Assembly (NCBI GenBank): GCA_964402715.1
Contig: CAYODJ010000011.1
Span: forward strand, 3,610 to 67,609
DNA length: 64,000 nt
Direction: 5' to 3'
Origin: CALXOD01 sp964402715
GTDB taxonomy: Bacteria; Verrucomicrobiota; Lentisphaeria; Victivallales; Victivallaceae
Below the pieces are notes generated by a model. The model did not search any database and was not told the DNA's origin. It saw nothing but the letters and a program-made list of their open reading frames with translations. The translations under genes were made by a program, and so were the position numbers. This document shows, one piece after another, positions 57,992 through 64,000 of this stretch (position 1 is the first letter of the stretch; the number at the start of each line of letters is the position of its first letter).

Positions 57992-58087
57992 TGCGGCGGT
58001 TCACGAAGCGACGGATTCACCGCCGGATCTTCGCACGGCGGCGTTTTACGCGTCTTGTGCCGTGTCCGGCGAAATCCCGGAGGATTT

Positions 58088-58597
58088 ATGAAACGGGTTC
58101 TCTATCCAGGGAGTTTTGATCCGTTCACGAACGGGCATCTGGATCTGGTCGAGCGGGCCGCGCAACTTTTCGACCAGGTGATTGTCGCAGTGGCCGTCAA
58201 CCTTGAAAAAAGTCCGATGTTCACTTTGGAGGAGCGAGAGAAAATCATCGAGACTTGCTGCCGTCATCTGCACAATGTCCAGGTGGTGTCTTTCCGCGGA
58301 CTTCTGGTGGACGCCATGGCGCGGCTGGGCGCTCAGGCGGTGCTGCGCGGACTGCGCGCCTTCTCCGATTTCGAATATGAGCTCCAGATGGCGCTGATGA
58401 ACCGGAGTCTCCGCGGTGAATGCGAGACCATTTTCATGACTCCCACCGCGAACAACTCCTTCGTCAGCTCGCGCATGGTAAAGGAAGTCGCACGTCTCGG
58501 GGGCGACTACTCGCAGTACGTTCCCCCGCCCGTGGTGGAGGCGGTGCGGCGGAAACTGGCGGACACGCGGACAGACGGAAGCGACGCCCATGATTAG
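58088..58597 (+). CDS. coaD: Phosphopantetheine adenylyltransferase
   Basis: This 169-residue nucleotidyltransferase joins ATP to 4'-phosphopantetheine in CoA synthesis. The ATG at 58088 has CGGAGGA upstream. YPGSFDPFTNGHLDLVERA contains the TNGH (residues 14-17) form of the HxGH motif. LRGLRAFSDFEYELQMALMNR and NNSFVSSRMVKEVA (the ISST-R equivalent) complete the active site. It overlaps the next gene by 8 bases. Confidence 0.96.
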   Translation: MKRVLYPGSFDPFTNGHLDLVERAAQLFDQVIVAVAVNLEKSPMFTLEEREKIIETCCRHLHNVQVVSFRGLLVDAMARLGAQAVLRGLRAFSDFEYELQMALMNRSLRGECETIFMTPTANNSFVSSRMVKEVARLGGDYSQYVPPPVVEAVRRKLADTRTDGSDAHD

Positions 58598-59054
58598 AAT
58601 TCATCTCGGACTGCTGGCGAAACAGCCGATCGAACTGACCGGAACCGAGCCGGCGGAGCTGCTCGGCGTGAAGCCGACTTCGTCGCTGAGCGTCCGTTCT
58701 CCGCTCTCCTACCGCCTGACCGCCAAAGGCGTTTCGAACGGGGTGCTGGTGGAGGGCTCCCTGTCATACCGGATCGGCGGAGTCTGCGGCCGCTGCCTCA
58801 AGGAACTGGAACTGACGCTGCAGAACCCGCGCGTCTGCCTGTTCTACGACACGCCGGACGGGGAGGTCCTGGACATCTGCGACGACGTCCGGGAGGAAGC
58901 CCTGCTGCTGCTGCCGATGAATCTGCTCTGCACGCCGGACTGCAGGGGTCTGTGCCAGCGCTGCGGCGCCAACCTGAACGAGGCGACATGCGACTGCTCA
59001 TCGCGATCCGAGGAAGGTTCGCCGTGGTCGGCTCTGGATCGGCTGGATCTGTGA
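58590..59054 (+). CDS. YceD/DUF177 family protein
   Basis: This 154-residue protein has a beta-rich N-terminal half and a cysteine-rich end. GGVCGRCLKELEL is followed by LLCTPDCRGLCQRCGANLNEATCDC, the typical YceD zinc-like pattern. In many bacteria and chloroplasts this family acts in 23S rRNA or large-subunit maturation and sits directly before rpmF. Here it follows coaD with an 8-base overlap and is followed by the convergent uvrB, with no rpmF. Confidence 0.9.
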   Translation: MIRIHLGLLAKQPIELTGTEPAELLGVKPTSSLSVRSPLSYRLTAKGVSNGVLVEGSLSYRIGGVCGRCLKELELTLQNPRVCLFYDTPDGEVLDICDDVREEALLLLPMNLLCTPDCRGLCQRCGANLNEATCDCSSRSEEGSPWSALDRLDL

Positions 59055-59072
59055 CGCGGCGGCCGGACGGCG

Positions 59073-61127
59073 TCAGCCGCGGTTCCTGCCGCCGGGCGTG
59101 ATTTTCCCCAGCGCCTTGAGCCGATCGCGCAGATCGGCGGCCCGCTCGAACTCCAGCGAGGCGGCCGCCTCCAGCATCTCTCTCTGCAGTTCGGCGGCGA
59201 GCTGTTCGGTCTCCCGCTCGTCCAGACCCATATCGTCAAGAACCGCGCTTCCGTGAGCTCCTCCATTCGCTCCGCCGCCGGAGCCGGTCTGCCGGCCGTG
59301 TTTTCTGCCGTTCCGCGACGGTGCGCCGTCGCTGAGGACTTCGTTGATGGTGGGGGAGTCGTTGCGCACGATGGTCCTCGGCACGATGCCGTTCTCACGG
59401 TTGAACGCCTCCTGTCTGGCGCGATGCGCCGCGCTGCTTTCTATCAGCGCCCTCATGCTCGGGGTGACGGTATTGCCGTAGAGGATGACACGCCCCGCGA
59501 CGTTTCTCGCAGCGCGGCCGGCCACCTGAATCAGCGATCGTTCCGACCGCAGGAACCCCTCCTTGTCCGCATCCAGGATCGCCACGAGCGCCACCTCCGG
59601 CAGATCTATGCCCTCCCTCAGCAGATTGATTCCTATCAGACAGTCGAAATCCCCTTTCCGCAGACGCGACAGCACGCGGACGCGTTCGAGCGCATCCATC
59701 TCGGAATGCAGATAGCTCGTGTTGATGCCGAGTTCGGTCAGATAGTCCGCCAGACGCTCCGCGTTCTTCTTGGTCATCGTGGTGACCAGTGTCCGCTGCC
59801 CCTGCGCGGCCGCCGCCCTGATTTCCGCCATGACGTCATCTATCTGCCCGTCCAGCGGACGGACGTCGACGATCGGATCCAGCAGTCCGGTCGGCCGGAT
59901 GACCTGTTCCACCGGATTTCCGCTTCTGGACAGCTCATACGGTCCGGGAGTGGCCGAAACGTAGATGGTGTCGCCCTTGAGCGCCTCGAACTCCTCGAAC
60001 CGCAGCGGACGGTTGTCCAGGGCCGACGGCAGACGGAATCCGTGGTCTATCAGCGTCTGCTTCCTATTGTGATCCGCCTTGTACATCGCCTGAAGCTGCG
60101 GCAGCGTCACATGCGATTCATCGACCACGGTCAGAAAATCCTTCGGGAAAAAATCAAGAAGACAATACGGACGGCTGCCGGGCGGCCGGTCGGAAAGATA
60201 GACGGAGTAGTTCTCGATGCCGCTGCAATACCCTATCTCGCGCAGCATCTCCAGATCGTACGTGACTCGCTGGTGGAGACGTTGCGCCTCCACGAGTCTG
60301 CCGGACTGTTCGAACTCCGCCACACGCGAGCGCATCTCCGCCGTGATGCCGGCGACGGCCGCTTCGATGCGCTCCTGCGGCAGCACGAAATGACGGCACG
60401 GGAAAAGGGTCGTCTTCCGCAGTTTGGCCCTGCACGATCCGGTGACGGCGCTCCGCCTCTCCAGGGATTCAATCTCGTCTCCCCAAAAGGTGACGCGGAT
60501 GAAATCATCCCGCTGCGGCTCGTATACGTCCACGGAATCGCCCCGGACGCGGAACTGACCCTTGTCGGGGGCGGCGTCGTTGCGTTCGTAATGAATGCTG
60601 ATCAGGCGGCGGAGGACATCGTCGCGTCCGATTTTTTCGCCCTCCTCCAGGATGACGCACATGTCGGTGTAGTCGTCCGGGGAGCCCAGACCGTAGATGC
60701 AGGAGACGCTGGCGACGATGATCACGTCGCGGCGTTCCACCAGGCTGGCGGTGGCGGACAGCCGGAGCTTCTCGATGTCCTCGTTGATTGCCGCGTCCTT
60801 GGCGATATACGTGTCGGTCTGCGGAATGTAGGACTCCGGCAGATAGTAGTCGTAGTAGCTGATGAAGTACTCGACCGCGTTGTCGGGGAAAAAACCTTTG
60901 AACTCGCTGAAGAGCTGCGCGGCCAGCGTCTTGTTGTGCGACAGGACCAGGACGGGACGATCCAGGCGCGCGATCACGTTCGCCAGCGTGAAAGTTTTGC
61001 CGGATCCGGTCACGCCCCGCAGAATCTGTTCCCGCTGTCCGCTCTGCAGACGACGGATCAGCGTCCTGATGGCGTCCGGCTGATCGCCTGCAGGCCGGTA
61101 GCTGGAATGCAACTGGAACAGCGCCAT
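59073..61127 (-). CDS. uvrB: Excinuclease ABC subunit B
   Basis: The protein is 684 residues from the ATG at 61127, with AAAGGTG eight bases upstream; longer frames upstream have no family features. Walker A is GVTGSGKTF (38-46). The damage-probing beta-hairpin is YYDYYLPESYIPQTDTY (91-107), slightly different from the common YYDYYQPEAY. The helicase motif VVDESHVT and C-terminal QVAGRAARN follow, and a terminal UVR domain (AAELQREMLEAAASLEFERAADLRDRLKAL) binds UvrC. It works with Mfd, also in this window, in nucleotide excision repair. Confidence 0.97.
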   Translation of the reverse strand: MALFQLHSSYRPAGDQPDAIRTLIRRLQSGQREQILRGVTGSGKTFTLANVIARLDRPVLVLSHNKTLAAQLFSEFKGFFPDNAVEYFISYYDYYLPESYIPQTDTYIAKDAAINEDIEKLRLSATASLVERRDVIIVASVSCIYGLGSPDDYTDMCVILEEGEKIGRDDVLRRLISIHYERNDAAPDKGQFRVRGDSVDVYEPQRDDFIRVTFWGDEIESLERRSAVTGSCRAKLRKTTLFPCRHFVLPQERIEAAVAGITAEMRSRVAEFEQSGRLVEAQRLHQRVTYDLEMLREIGYCSGIENYSVYLSDRPPGSRPYCLLDFFPKDFLTVVDESHVTLPQLQAMYKADHNRKQTLIDHGFRLPSALDNRPLRFEEFEALKGDTIYVSATPGPYELSRSGNPVEQVIRPTGLLDPIVDVRPLDGQIDDVMAEIRAAAAQGQRTLVTTMTKKNAERLADYLTELGINTSYLHSEMDALERVRVLSRLRKGDFDCLIGINLLREGIDLPEVALVAILDADKEGFLRSERSLIQVAGRAARNVAGRVILYGNTVTPSMRALIESSAAHRARQEAFNRENGIVPRTIVRNDSPTINEVLSDGAPSRNGRKHGRQTGSGGGANGGAHGSAVLDDMGLDERETEQLAAELQREMLEAAASLEFERAADLRDRLKALGKITPGGRNRG

Positions 61128-61424
61128 CTGTTCAGCACCTTTTCGTTGTTCTCGGTCACCGCGGCCGCAGAGGGAGACGTCCGGACGTCCGCATGCGGCG
61201 CCGCGGCAGCCGGTCCGCGCCGGAACGCCCCGGACACCCGGTTTCCCCGTCCCCGAACGCGCTGCGGGAGAGCATGGCACCACCGAATCCGCCCGCGCAT
61301 TCCGGATGCCGCGCGGAAATTCCCCTCGCTCCGCAGGAGCGGGGGCGGAATCCGGTCGTTTCACGGAGCCGCGCGCTTTAAAAACGTGCGCTTCCGTGGT
61401 AAATTTATACGGAGGACTCGAATA
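61128..61424. other. Divergent intergenic region between uvrB and thrC
   Basis: About 300 GC-rich bases with no recognisable gene. A TAAATT element lies ~35 bases before the thrC ATG without a good -35. No convincing LexA box for uvrB was seen. Confidence 0.4.
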
Positions 61425-62738
61425 ATGCAAGACTTTTCAGGTGGATCGATGGACGGGTTGCAAGCATGCTTTAAATGCGTCCGCTGCGGGCGCGAGTACG
61501 ATCTCGGACGGATCCGTTACCTCTGCGACTGCGGCGGAACACTGGATTTGCACCACGATTTATCCGGTGTGGACGGAGAGAAACTCAAGGCGCTCTGGGA
61601 ATCGCGGTGGGGATCGAGACGCGGCGCGGACTCATCCGGCGTCTGGCGCTACAGGGAACTGATATTCAATCTTCCGCCGGACAAGATCATCACCCGGCAG
61701 GAGGGGAACACCAGGATGTATCCTGCGGGGAAGGCCGGTGAATACGCGGGATTGAAGCATTTTCTGCTCAAGCATGAAGGCGAAAACCCCACGGGGAGCT
61801 TCAAGGACAGAGGAATGACCTGCGGCGTGACCGCGGCGAGGTTCTACAATTCACGCGACGTCGCGTGCGCCAGCACCGGCAACACCAGCGCGAGCATGGC
61901 CTCCTACGCAGCGTTCTGCGGCATGAATTCGATAATCTTCATACCCGAGGGGAAGATAGCTTACGGCAAACTGGCCCAGGCGCTGGCGTTCGGCGGGCGG
62001 ACGCTGCAGATCCGCGGCAACTTCGACGACGCGATGGCGCTGGTTCAGGAGGTGTGCCGGGAGCTGCACATCTATCTGCTCAATTCGATCAATCCGTTCC
62101 GGATCGAGGGTCAGAAAGCGATAGGCTTTGAAATTCTCCAGCAGCTGGACTGGAAGGCGCCGGACTGGTTCGTCATCCCCGGGGGCAATCTCGGCAACAA
62201 CAGCGCACTCAGCAAGGGTCTGGAGGAGCTGCATCGTCTTGGAATCATCGACAAAATCCCGCGCATAGCGGTCATCCAGGCGGAAGGAGCCGCTCCGCTG
62301 GTCCGCATGTGGAAGCGGAACGCTCCGTTCGAGCCGGTGCGCGATCCGGAGACCATTGCGACCGCGATCAAAATCGGCAACCCGGTGTCCTGGGAAAAAT
62401 CCCTTCGCGGCCTGAAGTGGTCGAACGGAGTCGTCGAAAGCGTTTCCGAGCAGGAGATCATGGACGCGAAGGCGATGGTGGACGCCGCCGGCATCGGAGC
62501 GGAGCCGGCCTCCTGCTGTTCGGTGGCGGGCGCGAAGAAGCTGGTGGAGCTCGGCGTGATTGATCCCGACGCGACCGTGGTCGGCATCCTGACGGGGCAC
62601 GTGCTGAAGGATCCCGACGCGGCGATAGGATATCACAAGGACGAACTGCGCCGTCTGGGCATCTGCGGAACGTACGCCAACCGGCCGCAGGTAATCGACG
62701 CCACGCTGGAGGCGGTGCGCGCCGCGCTTTCGCACTGA
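61425..62738 (+). CDS. thrC: Threonine synthase with N-terminal zinc ribbon
   Basis: The protein is 437 residues; GGAGG lies nine bases before the ATG at 61425. The N-terminus is a rubredoxin-like zinc ribbon (cysteines at 15, 18, 21, 34 and 36, in CVRCG and CDCGG) of the archaeal/plant-type enzymes. PLP binds Lys127 in GENPTGSFKDRGM, with ACASTGNTSASMA and PGGNLGNNSALSKG forming the cofactor pocket. It converts O-phosphohomoserine to threonine, using the product of hom after phosphorylation; no homoserine kinase gene is in the window. It is 12 bases from aroB. Confidence 0.94.
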   Translation: MQDFSGGSMDGLQACFKCVRCGREYDLGRIRYLCDCGGTLDLHHDLSGVDGEKLKALWESRWGSRRGADSSGVWRYRELIFNLPPDKIITRQEGNTRMYPAGKAGEYAGLKHFLLKHEGENPTGSFKDRGMTCGVTAARFYNSRDVACASTGNTSASMASYAAFCGMNSIIFIPEGKIAYGKLAQALAFGGRTLQIRGNFDDAMALVQEVCRELHIYLLNSINPFRIEGQKAIGFEILQQLDWKAPDWFVIPGGNLGNNSALSKGLEELHRLGIIDKIPRIAVIQAEGAAPLVRMWKRNAPFEPVRDPETIATAIKIGNPVSWEKSLRGLKWSNGVVESVSEQEIMDAKAMVDAAGIGAEPASCCSVAGAKKLVELGVIDPDATVVGILTGHVLKDPDAAIGYHKDELRRLGICGTYANRPQVIDATLEAVRAALSH

Positions 62739-62750
62739 GAGGACGCATCC

Positions 62751-63833
62751 ATGTCGGAAACTGTGTCGGTCCCGCTGCCGGACGGCGGATATGACATCGT
62801 GATCGGATCGTTGCGCGAATCCGCGCCGCTGTTCAAGTCGACGGCCGCGGGAAGGGAGGTGATGACGGTCGCCGACACGAACACGCGGAACATTCTCGCG
62901 GATCATGCCCCGGAGATCGCCTCGATCTGCGAGAGGAACATGTTCGTTTTTCCCGCCGGCGAGAAGTCGAAGACGTTTTCGACCGTCGCGGACATATGCT
63001 CAGCCGCCGTCCGTCACGGCTGCGACAGGCGCTCTCTGTTCGTCGCGCTGGGAGGCGGAGTCGTCGGAGACATGACCGGGTTCGCGGCGGCGGTTTACAT
63101 GAGAGGCGTGGACTTCGTGCAGATCCCGACGTCGCTGCTCGCGATGGTGGATTCCTCCGTCGGAGGGAAGACCGGCGTGGATCTGCCGGAGGGAAAAAAT
63201 CTGATGGGAGCGTTCCATCAGCCGAAGCTGGTGCTGATCGACCCCGCGCTGCTTCAAACTCTGCCGGCGAGGGAACGGATCGGAGCCATGGCGGAAATCA
63301 TCAAATACGGCGTCATCATGGACGAGGGATTCTTCTCGCTGCTGGAACGCGGCATCCCCGGAACGACGGCCGCTGAAATCGATCCTGTCTGGTTCTCCGC
63401 GGCGATTCGCCGCAGCTGCGAACTGAAGGCCGCGATTGTCGCGGAAGACGAAAAGGAGCACGGACGGCGGGCGCTGCTGAACTACGGCCACACTTTCGGG
63501 CATGCGGTCGAACTGCTCTCCGGTTTTTCACTCAGCCACGGCGAATCCGTAGCCGTCGGAATGGCGGCGGCGGGGCGGCTGGCGGCCGCTGCGGGATTCT
63601 GGAGCCGCGAGGATGAAATGCGCCAGAACGCGCTGCTGCGGGCCGCCGGGCTGCCGACCCGGATACCGCGTCGGATCGATGCCGGGTCAATCGTGGAAAT
63701 CATGCGTCATGACAAGAAAAACAGGAACGGGCGCGTCGCCGTCGTCCTTCCCGGCGGCATCGGGCGCGCGCAGATCGTGCGCGACATGGAGTCCGAGACC
63801 CTGATGTCCGCGCTGAAGCAGTGCTACGACTGA
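62751..63833 (+). CDS. aroB: 3-dehydroquinate synthase
   Basis: This 360-residue enzyme is the second in the shikimate pathway. The NAD site is ALGGGVVGDMTGF, and AEIIKYG, HTFGH and SHGESVAVG provide the zinc ligands Glu182, His247 and His263. IPTSLLAMVDSSVGGKTGVD is the substrate-binding stretch. GAGGA precedes the ATG by seven bases. It is cotranscribed with thrC. Confidence 0.97.
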   Translation: MSETVSVPLPDGGYDIVIGSLRESAPLFKSTAAGREVMTVADTNTRNILADHAPEIASICERNMFVFPAGEKSKTFSTVADICSAAVRHGCDRRSLFVALGGGVVGDMTGFAAAVYMRGVDFVQIPTSLLAMVDSSVGGKTGVDLPEGKNLMGAFHQPKLVLIDPALLQTLPARERIGAMAEIIKYGVIMDEGFFSLLERGIPGTTAAEIDPVWFSAAIRRSCELKAAIVAEDEKEHGRRALLNYGHTFGHAVELLSGFSLSHGESVAVGMAAAGRLAAAAGFWSREDEMRQNALLRAAGLPTRIPRRIDAGSIVEIMRHDKKNRNGRVAVVLPGGIGRAQIVRDMESETLMSALKQCYD

Positions 63834-63848
63834 ACGGAAGCCTCCGTT
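63833..63848 (+). terminator. Possible weak terminator after aroB
   Basis: AACGGA (63833-63838) pairs with TCCGTT (63843-63848); only a short T run follows. Confidence 0.3.
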
Positions 63849-63945
63849 TAAGGCCACCGCCGCAGGAAGTCCATGAGCCTGACCCGGACCGGCGGCATGA
63901 TCGCGCGGCGTCGGACGGACGCCGAACGTCATCGGGGGGACGGCT

Positions 63946-64000
63946 TGGAGCGAGTGACCGGAATCGAACCGGCGACAATCACGTTGGCAACGTGATGCTC
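63946..64000 (-). tRNA. tRNA-Gly, anticodon GCC, 5' part beyond the window
   Basis: Visible from the 3' end: CCA, discriminator T, acceptor strand CACTCGC, T stem-loop with TTCGATT, variable loop, anticodon stem TCACG/CGTGA around TTGCCAA (anticodon GCC), and the D-stem 3' strand GAGC. The D loop and 5' acceptor strand lie beyond 64000. Confidence 0.93.

Noticed and set aside
59253..61424. Upstream extension of the thrC frame across uvrB
   Set aside because: It is opposite uvrB. A strong ribosome site at 61411-61415 fixes the thrC start at 61425.
1..64000. CRISPR arrays, rRNA, insertion sequences, prophage or integrative-element ends
   Set aside because: No regularly spaced repeats, transposase or integrase motifs, or rRNA signatures were seen. 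Both tRNAs lack adjoining integrase genes or duplicated 3' ends.

Overview
The window looks like a chromosomal segment of a member of the PVC superphylum, most likely a Lentisphaerota (Victivallis-like) bacterium. This is inferred from gene content and style, not from a database match. The supporting features are high G+C, a V-type ATPase operon with the DUF2764 gene, two tandem flotillin-like floA genes, a Ser/Thr kinase fused to a formylglycine-generating-enzyme (FGE)-like domain, a TIGR04073-like exosortase-associated protein, duplicated PilB/GspE ATPases and scattered sugar genes. There is no rRNA, CRISPR array, insertion sequence or prophage. Nearly all of the sequence is tightly packed, vertically inherited-looking coding DNA.

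Layout. 1-8 kb: a sugar epimerase cut by the window edge, a divergent FAH-fold hydrolase with a YrdC/TsaC gene, then rpsU, a sigma-70 family factor and mfd. 8-16 kb: a 58-residue basic protein with its own promoter and terminator, tRNA-Arg(UCU), dnaG with a TPR lipoprotein gene, a putative ornithine-lipid operon (OlsB-like, PlsC-like, degenerate CobS-like), larC and a NifU-domain gene. 16-27 kb: an NAD-dependent reductase, the zinc importer znuACB, coaX, and a type IV pilus/type II secretion motor cluster (pilB, pilB, pilT, pilC). 27-38 kb: uxuA, a Na+/H+-antiporter-like transporter led by an EIIA-CBS protein, a four-gene operon (TIGR04073-like, OmpH/Skp-like, membrane protein, Cdc123/D123-like ATP-grasp), and a divergent araC/lacZ pair.

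38-46 kb: floA1-floA2 plus a small membrane protein, then a convergent three-gene operon encoding an ExbB/MotA-like membrane protein, a membrane-anchored coiled-coil protein and a membrane Ser/Thr kinase with an FGE-like sensor domain. 46-56 kb: a long run of genes on one strand, hom-lysC-atpE-DUF2764-atpA-atpB-atpD-atpI-atpK, joining threonine/lysine synthesis to a V-ATPase whose K subunit keeps the Na+ ligands. 56-64 kb: acpS, ribF, coaD, a YceD-like gene, uvrB, thrC, aroB and a truncated tRNA-Gly(GCC).

Functionally the region combines replication and repair (dnaG, mfd, uvrB, a sigma factor), cofactor synthesis (coaX, coaD, ribF, acpS), the aspartate-family pathway (lysC, hom, thrC), sodium bioenergetics (V-ATPase, antiporter) and hexuronate/galactoside use (uxuA, lacZ, the epimerase). 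The best candidates for undescribed biology are the ExbB-like/coiled-coil/kinase-FGE locus and the operon with a bacterial Cdc123-like ATP-grasp protein.
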